Shown here: one piece after another, positions 50,206 through 58,065 of the stretch
Layout of the letters: every line of letters begins with the position of its first letter
Position numbering within the stretch: position 1 is the first letter of the stretch
From: Hymenobacter guriensis
GTDB lineage: Bacteria; Bacteroidota; Bacteroidia; Cytophagales; Hymenobacteraceae
Direction: 5' to 3'
NCBI RefSeq assembly: GCF_015773195.1
Contig: NZ_JADWYK010000015.1
Span: 62,001-126,000, forward strand
DNA: 64,000 bases
Translations under genes and position numbers: made by a program
Notes under the pieces: generated by a model
What the model was told of the DNA's origin: nothing
The model's database searches: none
Seen by the model: only the letters and a program-made list of their open reading frames with translations

Positions 50206-51999
50206 TTACATCCGCTCGGGCACCTGAATGCCGAGCAGCCCCATACTGGCCTTAATGGCCTGCGCCGTTTGGGCCGACAGGGCCACGCGGAAGGCTTTTT
50301 TGGCGGCATCGGCTTCGCGGAAGATTTCCACTTCGGTATACACCCGGTTATAAGCCTTGGCCACATCGTAGGCGTACTGGGCCACTACGGCCGGCGACTG
50401 GGTGCGGGCGGCTTCGGCCACCACAGCGGCGTAGCGGGCCAGTTCCTGCACCAATTCCCGCTCGGTAGTGTGCAGCTCCGTAATGCTGGTCAGGTCGGCG
50501 TCTTCGGCAATGCCCAGTTCGGCCGCCTTGCGCCGGATGGCTGAAATACGGGCGTGCGAGTACTGAATAAACGGCCCGGTATGCCCTTCCAGGCTCACCG
50601 ACTCCTCGGGGTTGAAGAGCATCCGCTTCTTGGGGTCGACTTTCAGCAGGTAGTATTTGAGGGCGCCCAAGCCCAGCATGTGATAAAGCTGGTCAGCCTC
50701 TTGCTCAGTGAGGCCTTCAGTTTTGCCTTTTTCGAGGGTAGCGGCTTTGGCGGCATCCACTACTTCGCGTACCAGCTCATCGGCGTCCACCACGGTGCCT
50801 TCGCGGGACTTCATCTTGCCAGACGGCAGATCCACCATGCCGTAGCTGAGGTGGTAGATGGCATCAGCGTAGGGCTTGCCCAGCTTTTTGAGCACGGCCT
50901 TGAGCACCTGCATGTGGTAGTTCTGCTCGTCGGCAATGACGTACACGCTCAGGTCGTAATGAAAATCCTGGTACTTGAGCTCGGCCGTGCCCAGGTCCTG
51001 GGTGATGTACACGCTGGTGCCATCAGCGCGGAGCAGCAGCTTTTCGTCGAGGCCTTCTTCCTTCAGGTCCACCCACACCGAGCCGTCTTCCTTCTTGAAG
51101 AACACGCCTTTCTGCAGGCCTTCCTCCACCCGCTCCTTGCCCAGCAGGTAGGTGCCCGACTCGTAGTAGTACTTGTCGAAATCGACGCCGATGCTCTTAT
51201 AGGTCGCGTCGAAGCCCTCATATACCCAGCCGTTCATCTGGCGCCAGAGGCTCACCACGGCTTCGTCGCCGGCTTCCCACTGGCGGAGCATGTCTTGGGC
51301 TTCCAGCATCATGGGCGCCTGGCGCTTGGCTACGTCAGGTAGTACCCCTTCGGCTTCGAGCTGCCGCACCTGCTCGCGGTAATGCTTTTCAAACAGCACG
51401 TAGTACTTGCCCGCCAGATGGTCGCCTTTGATGCCGGCGCTCTGCGGGGTTTCGCCCTGCCCGTACTGCAGGTACGCCAGCATCGACTTGCAGATGTGGA
51501 TACCCCGGTCATTGACGAGGTTGGCTTTGGTGACGGTAGCCCCGGTAGCTTTTAGAATCTCAGCCACCGAGTAGCCTAGGAAGTTGTTGCGCAAATGGCC
51601 CAGGTGCAGGGGCTTGTTGGTGTTGGGCGAGGAATACTCTACCACCACGTTTTGGGGGCCGCCGGTAGGCACGGGCGTGCCTGCGGGCGTCTGGCGGAGC
51701 TGGCCGAACACGTTTACCCACTCGGCGTCGGCTACTTCCAGGTTCAGAAAGCCCTTCACCACGTTGTAGCCGCTCACCTGGGGCGTATTGGCCACTAGCC
51801 ACTCCCCTATGGCCTGCCCGATCTGCTCGGGGCCTTTGCCCAGGGTTTTGGTGAAGGGAAACGTAACCAGCGTAAACTGACCGGCAAAGTCCTTGCGCGT
51901 AGGCTGCAGGGTGAGTTGGCTGGCCGGTACTTCCTGGCCGAAAACCTGTTGAATAGCTGCGCCCAGGGCAGCTTTGAGGGTTTGTTCGAGTTGTTGCAC
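50206..51999 (-). CDS. argS: Arginyl-tRNA synthetase
   Basis: Class I aminoacyl-tRNA synthetase that charges tRNA-Arg; 597 residues, normal length. The N-terminal Add-1 domain is followed by VEYSSPNTNKPLHLGHLRNN with the HIGH-type HLGH. KMKSREGTVVDADEL is the KMSKS-loop equivalent, and the C-terminal anticodon-binding helical domain ends MGLLGIQVPERM. The start at 51999 is the usual family start. A predicted promoter lies 210 bases upstream. Confidence 0.96.
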   Translation of the reverse strand: MQQLEQTLKAALGAAIQQVFGQEVPASQLTLQPTRKDFAGQFTLVTFPFTKTLGKGPEQIGQAIGEWLVANTPQVSGYNVVKGFLNLEVADAEWVNVFGQLRQTPAGTPVPTGGPQNVVVEYSSPNTNKPLHLGHLRNNFLGYSVAEILKATGATVTKANLVNDRGIHICKSMLAYLQYGQGETPQSAGIKGDHLAGKYYVLFEKHYREQVRQLEAEGVLPDVAKRQAPMMLEAQDMLRQWEAGDEAVVSLWRQMNGWVYEGFDATYKSIGVDFDKYYYESGTYLLGKERVEEGLQKGVFFKKEDGSVWVDLKEEGLDEKLLLRADGTSVYITQDLGTAELKYQDFHYDLSVYVIADEQNYHMQVLKAVLKKLGKPYADAIYHLSYGMVDLPSGKMKSREGTVVDADELVREVVDAAKAATLEKGKTEGLTEQEADQLYHMLGLGALKYYLLKVDPKKRMLFNPEESVSLEGHTGPFIQYSHARISAIRRKAAELGIAEDADLTSITELHTTERELVQELARYAAVVAEAARTQSPAVVAQYAYDVAKAYNRVYTEVEIFREADAAKKAFRVALSAQTAQAIKASMGLLGIQVPERM

Positions 52000-52208
52000 G
52001 GAAAAAGCGAAAGGCGAAGATGAACCAGGGCCGAAAGCGGGCCTTGGCCCCCGAAATGAGTATCAAGCAGACAAAGCGTAACCTGACGCCCCCGGCCGGA
52101 GCAATCCGGCAGGCAGCGCAGCTTACGCTAGAATCGTCGTTGAAACAGAATCTGGGGGTGCGGCTTCATACAGAAATGGGCAGCCACCGGGGTCGGCTGC
52201 TGCCGCCG

Positions 52209-52241
52209 CAAAGGTAGAAAGCCCGGCCGGATGGCAGCCAA
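52209..52241 (-). promoter_or_regulatory. argS promoter with a leader of about 200 bases
   Basis: Minus-strand TACCTTTG (52216-52209) is a perfect -7 box, with a TTG at 52241-52239, 22 bases upstream. The ATG is at 51999, so the leader would be about 200 bases. I found no recognisable riboswitch or T-box in it, and no supportable coding frame. Confidence 0.55.
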
Positions 52242-52265
52242 AAAGTTGCGTCCGCACCCGGTAGG

Positions 52266-52706
52266 CTACCGGCTGGCCCGGCGCAGCATCATCTGCACCT
52301 GCCGGGGGTTGCCGCGCGTGAGCACCGGATACGATACGTCGCTGACGAACAGCAGCTGGCCGCCGTCCTCGATGCGCGCCTGTAAGGCATACGTCATATT
52401 CTCCTGGATGCGGGTCGGGTCGAAGCGCAGGATGAAAGCCAGCGGCACCTGCCGCCCCTGGGGCCGCAGCGTCACCGAGTCGATAACCACGGCGGCGGCA
52501 TCCTGCCGGGAAACGTCCTGCAGCTGCAGGCGCACTACAGCCGTGGGCGAAAGAGCCATTCGCTCCCGGTAAGCTACGGTGCCGGTAATAGAATCCTTGG
52601 CCACCACAGCCGCCTGCTGGCCGCCGCTGCCCGTGGTGGGTGGCATGGTGGTGCAGGAGGCCAGCAGCGCCAGGGCGCCGAACAGAAAAAGCAGGCAGTG
52701 TTTCAT
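52266..52706 (-). CDS. YbaY/YscW-like lipoprotein
   Basis: A 146-residue lipoprotein (lipobox LLASC, Cys18) with one beta-sandwich domain. ITGTVAYRERMALSPTAVV and VPLAFILRFDPTRIQ match the YbaY (type III secretion pilotin-like, PF09619-type) family, which is generally envelope-associated and of unclear function. It is upstream of argS but probably transcribed apart from it, since argS has its own promoter in the gap. The start at 52706 begins the lipoprotein signal. Confidence 0.75.
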   Translation of the reverse strand: MKHCLLFLFGALALLASCTTMPPTTGSGGQQAAVVAKDSITGTVAYRERMALSPTAVVRLQLQDVSRQDAAAVVIDSVTLRPQGRQVPLAFILRFDPTRIQENMTYALQARIEDGGQLLFVSDVSYPVLTRGNPRQVQMMLRRASR

Positions 52707-52783
52707 ACGGCGTAAAAGCAAGCGGATACGCCCGCGGCGCTGGCCACGAATGTATCCGCTTTTTCGGATTTGACAAGCAGGAG

Positions 52784-53758
52784 CTAGCGGCTTACTACCT
52801 CCTCCAGGCGCAGGCGCCGCTGAATAGCGTCGGTGGCGGCTTCCAGAATATCGAAGGCGTTGGTGGCCATGGTATTTTCGGAGTCTAAGGTGGGGTTGAT
52901 TTCCACCATCTCAAAGCACACTACCCGGTCGTTGTCGAGCAGGGCGCGGCACAGGCTGATGGCTTCTTCCACGTTCAGGCCTTCCTCCACAGGCGTGCCG
53001 GTGCCTTTAGAGAAGCGCGAGTCCAACGAGTCTACGTCGAAGCTGATATACACCATGTCGCAGAAGCGCAGCCGCTCGTAAATCTCGCGCGCCACCTGGC
53101 GGGTGCCTTTGGCCTTCACTTCGTCGAGCTTGTAGTTTTTGATGCCCAGGCGCTCAATAATGGCGTTTTCCTCGGCTTCGGTGTCGCGTACCACCACGTA
53201 CACCAGATGCTCGGCCGTGATTTTGGGGCCGGGCTCACCCAGGTCTTTCAGGCGCTGCCAGAAGAATTCTGTTTCCGGCTCAGGCTGATTGCGCTGGCAC
53301 TGGCGGTTGTCGTCGCCGAGGCTGATGGCCAGGGGCATGCCGTGCATATTGCCGGACGGGGTGGTGTAGGGCGAGTGAATATCGGCGTGGGCATCTACCC
53401 ACACCACGCCCAGGGTTTTGTGCGGGTAGGCCGCCTTGATGCCCGCAATGGTGGCGGAGGCGTTGCTATGGTCGCCGGCTAGTACCAGCGGAAACTCGCC
53501 GAAGCGCAGGGTTTGCTCCACGGTGCCGGCAATGCCTTTCTGCACCGTATAAATGGAGTCGATGTGCTTGGCCTTCGGAAAATGGGTTTTGTCGAAGAGC
53601 ACGTGGTTCAGGTCCGGAATGTGGACCGAGTTGAACCGGCGGAAGTAGTCGGAGCCCTTGTTGAGGCAGGCCACTTTGAGGGCGTCGATGCCCAGGCTGG
53701 CACCGCGGGTTCCGGCTCCGAGTTCGGAGCGTACTTCCAGAAGCTTAATGCGTCGCAT
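52784..53758 (-). CDS. Arginase/agmatinase family ureohydrolase
   Basis: A 324-residue binuclear manganese ureohydrolase. Metal motifs are LAGDHSNA (GDHS), WVDAHADIH (DAHAD) and SFDVDSLD (DxD). Arginase converts arginine to ornithine and urea; agmatinase cleaves agmatine. Sequence alone does not separate them here, and the divergent arginine decarboxylase makes agmatinase a real alternative. The ATG at 53758 is the only good start before MRRIKLLEVRSELGAGTRG. It shares a 246-base divergent promoter region with the decarboxylase gene. Confidence 0.85.
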   Translation of the reverse strand: MRRIKLLEVRSELGAGTRGASLGIDALKVACLNKGSDYFRRFNSVHIPDLNHVLFDKTHFPKAKHIDSIYTVQKGIAGTVEQTLRFGEFPLVLAGDHSNASATIAGIKAAYPHKTLGVVWVDAHADIHSPYTTPSGNMHGMPLAISLGDDNRQCQRNQPEPETEFFWQRLKDLGEPGPKITAEHLVYVVVRDTEAEENAIIERLGIKNYKLDEVKAKGTRQVAREIYERLRFCDMVYISFDVDSLDSRFSKGTGTPVEEGLNVEEAISLCRALLDNDRVVCFEMVEINPTLDSENTMATNAFDILEAATDAIQRRLRLEEVVSR

Positions 53759-53894
53759 ACTACATTGGCAGGAAAAGGGTTAGAGTGGTTTAGATGCTTG
53801 CCGATTGAGCGGGTGGGGTCCTCTCAGGCTTGACGCGCGCGGACCTTCCGGCGCAACCAACGAACAAAGCACAACCAAAACCCCGCAGGCGGGG

Positions 53895-53902
53895 TATCTT
53901 TG
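53895..53902 (+). promoter_or_regulatory. -7 promoter box TATCTTTG for the arginine decarboxylase gene
   Basis: Perfect TAnnTTTG, 103 bases before the ATG at 54005. It gives a leader of about 95 bases that contains a hairpin. Confidence 0.55.
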
Positions 53903-53944
53903 CGGGCACTAAGTTCGGCAAAAGCTCGACCAGTTGAAAATCCT

Positions 53945-53980
53945 CTGTCATCCTTGGCAAGCGCAGGATGACAGTTCTTT
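53945..53980 (+). promoter_or_regulatory. Terminator-like hairpin in the decarboxylase leader
   Basis: CTGTCATCCT (53945-53954) and AGGATGACAG (53965-53974) form a 10-bp stem, followed by TTCTTTT. It sits between the promoter and the ATG, where it could act as an attenuator. Alternatively it is a remnant of an intergenic repeat. Confidence 0.5.
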
Positions 53981-54004
53981 TAACTTCTCCTCTCCCCTCC
54001 TTCA

Positions 54005-55408
54005 ATGGATACCTACCACGACCTGATTTCCCAGACGTTCGACTTTCCTACCGACGAGTTTCAGGTAGAGCAAAATGAGCTGCGTTTCCACGACATCGAC
54101 CTGATGGCGCTGGTTAAGAAGCACGGCACGCCCCTGCGCCTCACCTACCTGCCCAAGATTTCCTCCCAGATTCAGCGGGCCAAGGAGTGGTTTCGGGCAG
54201 GTATTGAGAAGATTGGCTACCAGGGCAAGTACTCCTACGCTTACTGCACCAAGGCCTCGCACTTCAGCTTTGTGGTGGAGGAAGCCCTCAAAAACGGCGT
54301 GCATATCGAAACCTCGTCGTGGTTTGATACCAGCATCATCCGGGCCATGCACCAGAAAGGCAAGGTTTCGAAGGATACCTACATCATCTGCAACGGCTTC
54401 AAGACGGAGGAGTACAAGCGCGAAATCACCAGCCTCATCAACGACGGCTTCGTGAACTGCATGCCCATTCTCGATTCGCCCAACGAGGTGGAGTACTACC
54501 ACGATAATGTGCGCGAGAAGTGCAATGTGGGTATGCGCCTGGCTTCCGACGAGGAGCCGCGCTTCCAGTTCTACACCTCCCGCCTGGGCATCCGCTACGC
54601 CGACGCGCTGCCGCTCTACGAGCAGAAAATCAAGGACGACCCGCGCTTTGAGCTCACGATGCTGCATTACTTCATCAACACGGGCATCAAGGATACCAGC
54701 TACTACTGGTCGGAGCTGAGCCGCTTCGTGCACAAGTACTGCGAGCTACGCAAGGTGTGCCCTACCCTCACCACCATCGACATTGGCGGCGGCCTGCCCA
54801 TCCAGACATCCATTCAGAAGGAGTACGACTATGCGTACATGATTGAGGAGGTGCTGCGCACCATTCAGCGTATTTGCCAGGAGGAGGAAGTGCCGGAGCC
54901 GGACATCTTCACCGAGTTCGGCATTTTCACGGTGGGCGAGTCGGGCGCTACTATCTACTCCATTCTGGACGAGAAGCTGCAGAACGACAAGGAGCTGTGG
55001 TACATGATTGACGGCTCGTTCATCACCAACCTCCCCGATACCTGGGCCCTGAACCAACGCTTCATCATGCTGGCCCTCAATGGCTGGAACAAGCGTTACA
55101 AAAAAATCCAGCTGGGCGGCCTCACCTGTGACTCTCAGGACTACTACAACGCCGAAAAGCACATCTACCAGGTATTTCTGCCGGAGCGCCGCCCCGACCG
55201 GGACACGGAGCCGCTGTACGTGGGCTTTTTCCACACCGGCGCCTACCAAGAAAGCCTCTCGGGCTACGGTGGCATCAAGCACTGCCTGATTCCGGCGCCC
55301 AAGCACGTGATTCTGGACCGCGCCGCGGATGGCACGCTCACCGATTACGTGTTTGCTGAAAAGCAGAACGGAGAGTCAATGATGCGCATCCTGGGCTATC
55401 AGGCATAG
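54005..55408 (+). CDS. speA: PLP-dependent arginine decarboxylase (short, alanine-racemase-fold type)
   Basis: A 467-residue fold III decarboxylase, probably arginine to agmatine plus CO2. The PLP lysine is likely Lys83 in YAYCTKASH, an unusual variant of the YAVKAN motif. IDIGGGLP at about residues 259-266 is the phosphate-binding Gly-rich loop, with FTEFGIF further on. It is much shorter than E. coli SpeA (658 residues), lacking most of the inserted helical domain. The divergent ureohydrolase fits polyamine or arginine metabolism. A diaminopimelate-decarboxylase-like role is the main alternative. Confidence 0.78.
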   Translation: MDTYHDLISQTFDFPTDEFQVEQNELRFHDIDLMALVKKHGTPLRLTYLPKISSQIQRAKEWFRAGIEKIGYQGKYSYAYCTKASHFSFVVEEALKNGVHIETSSWFDTSIIRAMHQKGKVSKDTYIICNGFKTEEYKREITSLINDGFVNCMPILDSPNEVEYYHDNVREKCNVGMRLASDEEPRFQFYTSRLGIRYADALPLYEQKIKDDPRFELTMLHYFINTGIKDTSYYWSELSRFVHKYCELRKVCPTLTTIDIGGGLPIQTSIQKEYDYAYMIEEVLRTIQRICQEEEVPEPDIFTEFGIFTVGESGATIYSILDEKLQNDKELWYMIDGSFITNLPDTWALNQRFIMLALNGWNKRYKKIQLGGLTCDSQDYYNAEKHIYQVFLPERRPDRDTEPLYVGFFHTGAYQESLSGYGGIKHCLIPAPKHVILDRAADGTLTDYVFAEKQNGESMMRILGYQA

Positions 55409-55430
55409 CGCATATTTAATGGGCGAATAG

Positions 55431-55461
55431 TTGCGCCGCCCCCGCCGGAATTGTACTTTTG
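55431..55461 (+). promoter_or_regulatory. Promoter of small lipoprotein A (TTG-N20-TACTTTTG)
   Basis: TTG at 55431-55433 and TACTTTTG at 55454-55461 are separated by 20 bases. The ATG follows at 55504. Confidence 0.6.
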
Positions 55462-55503
55462 ACTTCCAACTTCCTCTTCGACTATAACTTTTCTGCCCGC
55501 ACG

Positions 55504-55656
55504 ATGAAAAAATTACTGATTCTGGCCTCTGTGGCCCTGGTAGGCCTGGGCGCCTGCAACCGCACCCAATGCCCCGCCTACACCAGCACGAAAGAAGCCA
55601 ACCGTGTTTCTTCGCCCGTTATGGCCAGCACTGCCACCAGCGCCGAGCATCAGTAA
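55504..55656 (+). CDS. Small lipoprotein A (50 residues)
   Basis: A 50-residue lipoprotein with lipobox GLGAC (Cys18). The mature part of about 33 residues has the motif RTQCPAYTS and ends with Ala/Ser/Thr-rich sequence. The family is not known to me. A close paralogue follows at 55845. It has its own promoter and terminator, which supports it as a real gene despite its size. It may be an abundant outer-membrane or periplasmic-face lipopeptide. Confidence 0.75.
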   Translation: MKKLLILASVALVGLGACNRTQCPAYTSTKEANRVSSPVMASTATSAEHQ

Positions 55657-55684
55657 GCTTTTCTTCAGCTCAGGCTGATAGGAT

Positions 55685-55722
55685 AAAAGCCGGTTTCCGT
55701 CGTTTCGGGAGCCGGCTTTTTC
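55685..55722 (+). terminator. Terminator of small lipoprotein A
   Basis: AAAAGCCGG (55685-55693) and CCGGCTTTT (55712-55720) form a 9-bp stem, with T residues after it, 29 bases past the stop. Confidence 0.8.
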
Positions 55723-55844
55723 GTGCCCTGGACTTTAGAACAAAGGAATAATGAAACGGCTTTGGGAACGTTTAAGCAACTAAAAGCCTTTTCACAGCAA
55801 GAAAATCATTCTTGTTTGCCCACCGTTTTTCTTTGTACTTACCC

Positions 55845-55994
55845 ATGAAAAAATTTCTTCTCCTGGCCTGTATGGGAGTTGCTGGCTTGGCCTCGTGCCG
55901 CACCCAATGCCCTGCCTACACTTCCGTGAAGCCGGCCGCGCACCAGGCTTCGCCCATTATGGCCTCGGCCGCCGATGCCGCGCCCCGGCAATAG
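55845..55994 (+). CDS. Small lipoprotein B (49 residues), paralogue of A
   Basis: A 49-residue lipoprotein with lipobox GLASC (Cys18), followed directly by RTQCPAYTSVK. It shares with lipoprotein A the RTQCPAYTS motif, SPxMAS and the ending xxQ. The pair arose by tandem duplication. It ends 12 bases before the convergent HAD gene. The ATG at 55845 starts the signal; a frame start at 55812 lies before it. Confidence 0.72.
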   Translation: MKKFLLLACMGVAGLASCRTQCPAYTSVKPAAHQASPIMASAADAAPRQ

Positions 55995-56006
55995 TACCGA
56001 CTTCCC

Positions 56007-56627
56007 CTACCGTGCGGGCCGCTTCTTGCCATAGAGCAGAAGGCGGCTCGCATCGTTTTCGGGAAAACCAAGGCCTTTGTAATACCCAGCCGGCGCGGCC
56101 AGAATCAGGTCGGTGGCGGCCAGCAGGCTGGGCGCCTGCCGGGCAAATTCCACAGCTTCGGTTTCACCAATCAGGATGCCCGGCACGCCTACCTTGGCGC
56201 CGGCTTCCATGTCGCGCAGCCGGTCGCCCACCAGCCAGCACCGGGCCGGGTCGAGGTGAAAGCGGGCTATGGCTTTTTCGAGCATGAGCGAATCGGGCTT
56301 GCGCAGGAGCGACTCCGACACCGACGGATGGGCCGAAGCAAAGTACAGCGCGTCGAGCACGCCGCCGCAAGCTTGCTGCAGCTTGTCGTGGCAGGCCAGC
56401 ACATCGGCGGCGGTATAGAGCTTCCTGGCAATGCCGGCCTGGTTGGTCACGACGACCAGATAATAGCCGGCGGCCTTGAGGCGTTGTAGCGCTTCGGGCA
56501 CGCCGGGCAGCACCTCAAATTCGGCGGGGCGCCACACGTAGTCGCCCATTTCGCGGTTCAGCACCCCGTCACGGTCCAGGAAAACGGCTTTGCCCGCAGG
56601 CTCAGTTAAATAATTACCAGGTATCAT
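56007..56627 (-). CDS. GmhB-like HAD-IIIA phosphatase lacking the zinc loop
   Basis: A 206-residue HAD phosphatase of the D-glycero-D-manno-heptose 1,7-bisphosphate phosphatase / histidinol phosphatase group. Nucleophile motif FLDRDGVLN (Asp18, Asp20), VTNQAGIAR with motif II, and WLVGDRLRDMEAG with motif IV are clear. The region between KPD and YFASAHP lacks the Cys-His-Cys-Cys zinc ligands typical of GmhB, so the substrate may differ. A -7 box (TAGTTTTG at 56640-56633) lies 5 bases upstream of the ATG, implying a leaderless transcript. Confidence 0.85.
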   Translation of the reverse strand: MIPGNYLTEPAGKAVFLDRDGVLNREMGDYVWRPAEFEVLPGVPEALQRLKAAGYYLVVVTNQAGIARKLYTAADVLACHDKLQQACGGVLDALYFASAHPSVSESLLRKPDSLMLEKAIARFHLDPARCWLVGDRLRDMEAGAKVGVPGILIGETEAVEFARQAPSLLAATDLILAAPAGYYKGLGFPENDASRLLLYGKKRPAR

Positions 56628-56632
56628 CAGCT

Positions 56633-56671
56633 CAAAACTACGGATTCCTGTTTTTGCCGGGCGTACTTTTG
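56633..56671. promoter_or_regulatory. Divergent -7 boxes for the HAD gene and the oxidase gene
   Basis: Minus-strand TAGTTTTG (56640-56633) is 5 bases before the HAD ATG at 56627. Plus-strand TACTTTTG (56664-56671) is 23 bases before the oxidase ATG at 56695. Both match TAnnTTTG exactly. Confidence 0.5.
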
Positions 56672-56694
56672 CAGCCTACTCTACTGCATACCCA

Positions 56695-58047
56695 ATGCCT
56701 TCACCTACGCGCATTGCCATTCTGGGGGGCGGCATCACGGGCCTCACTGCTGCCTATTACCTTGCCCGCGCCGGCCTCGACTTCGATTTGTTTGAAGCGT
56801 CCGATGAGCCCGGAGGCAACATGCGCAGCCGCCGCGAGGGCGAGTATATTACGGAGCTGGGGCCTAATTCCCTGCTGCTTTCGCCTGAGTTGGAAGATCT
56901 GCTGCGGGAGCTGGACCTCACCGACCAGATTCAGGAGCCTCCAGCGGGCGTGGGGGCCAACCGCTACGTGCTACGTGCCGGCCGCTACCGCAAGCTGCCT
57001 TCTTCGCCCCCGGCGTTGCTGCTGTCGGGTTTTTTCAGTTTGAAGGCCCGGCTTGATATTCTGCGCGAGCTGACCCGCCCCGCCGCCGCTCCCGACCCCA
57101 CCGAAACCGTGGCCGCCTTTTTCCGCCGCCGCTTCGACCAGGAAATCGTGGATTACGCCGTCAACCCGTTCGTGTCGGGCATCTATGCCGGCGACCCGGC
57201 CCAACTGCTGGTGCAGCAGGCTTTTCCGAAGCTGGTGGAGCTAGAGCAGCAGCACGGCTCGGTGCTGCGCGGGCTGGCCAAGGCCGGCGTGGGGCAACGC
57301 CGCCGCACGGTGTCGCTCCGGGGTGGCTTGCAGGCCCTGCCCGACGCGCTGGCCGCCCGGCTGGCCGGGCACGTGTTTTTTCATCAGCCCGTTACAGCCC
57401 TTACCCGCGACGAGGCCGGCCTCTACCGCGTGCATACGCCCGGCGGAGCCTTTGCCGACCGCGCGTACTCCCAGGTGCTCATTGCGCTGCCGGCTTACGT
57501 AGCGGCGGAGCTTTTAGAGCCGGTTTTTCCGGCCCAGGCCGCCGCTTTTGGTCAGGTGTACTACCCCCCCATGGCCGCCGTGCACACGGCTTACCGCCGC
57601 CAGGACGTGCGGCACCCGCTCCACGGCTTTGGGGCGCTGCACCCGAAGGTGGAAGGCGCTTACGCAGCCGGCAGTATCTGGAGCAGTTCCCTCTATCCCG
57701 ACCGGTGCCCCGCCGATGAGGTGCTGTTCACCACGTTCGTGGGTGGCGCGCAGTCGGCCGAAGCGGCCCAGGATGCGGAAGCCGTGATGCTGCCCCGCGT
57801 CCACGAGGAGCTGTGCCGCCTGTACGGAATTTCGGCCGGTGCGCCGCAGTGGCAGCGCCGCTACGTGTGGGAGCAGGCCATTCCGCAGGCCGACGCGCAG
57901 TTGGCCCCGGCGCGGGAAGCCGCGGCAGCGCTGGCAACCTACGGGATAGAAGTGGTGTCTAATTGGCAGGCGGGTGTCTCCGTGCCCGACTGCGTGCGTT
58001 ATGCACGCCAAGTGGCCGAAAAAATTTCGGCGACATCCATCGGCTGA
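56695..58047 (+). CDS. hemG: Protoporphyrinogen oxidase (HemY-type flavoprotein)
   Basis: A 450-residue FAD enzyme that oxidises protoporphyrinogen to protoporphyrin IX in haem synthesis, or coproporphyrinogen in related branches. The FAD-binding loop IAILGGGITGLTAAYY (residues 7-22) and the acidic end LFEASDEPGG are clear, followed by ELGPNSLLLSPE. LLVQQAFPKLVELEQQHGS, then RTVSLRGGLQALPDAL in the middle, and the C-terminal NWQAGVSVPDCVR are typical of the oxygen-dependent type. The symbol follows the common family name; hemY would also fit. Confidence 0.92.
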   Translation: MPSPTRIAILGGGITGLTAAYYLARAGLDFDLFEASDEPGGNMRSRREGEYITELGPNSLLLSPELEDLLRELDLTDQIQEPPAGVGANRYVLRAGRYRKLPSSPPALLLSGFFSLKARLDILRELTRPAAAPDPTETVAAFFRRRFDQEIVDYAVNPFVSGIYAGDPAQLLVQQAFPKLVELEQQHGSVLRGLAKAGVGQRRRTVSLRGGLQALPDALAARLAGHVFFHQPVTALTRDEAGLYRVHTPGGAFADRAYSQVLIALPAYVAAELLEPVFPAQAAAFGQVYYPPMAAVHTAYRRQDVRHPLHGFGALHPKVEGAYAAGSIWSSSLYPDRCPADEVLFTTFVGGAQSAEAAQDAEAVMLPRVHEELCRLYGISAGAPQWQRRYVWEQAIPQADAQLAPAREAAAALATYGIEVVSNWQAGVSVPDCVRYARQVAEKISATSIG

Positions 58048-58052
58048 CCTAT

Positions 58053-58060
58053 TATATTTG
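58053..58060 (+). promoter_or_regulatory. -7 box TATATTTG 5 bases before the ATG
   Basis: Perfect TAnnTTTG immediately after the oxidase stop. The ATG of the glycosyltransferase is at 58066, so transcription from it would start at or next to the ATG (leaderless). Confidence 0.45.
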
Positions 58061-58065
58061 GCCAA

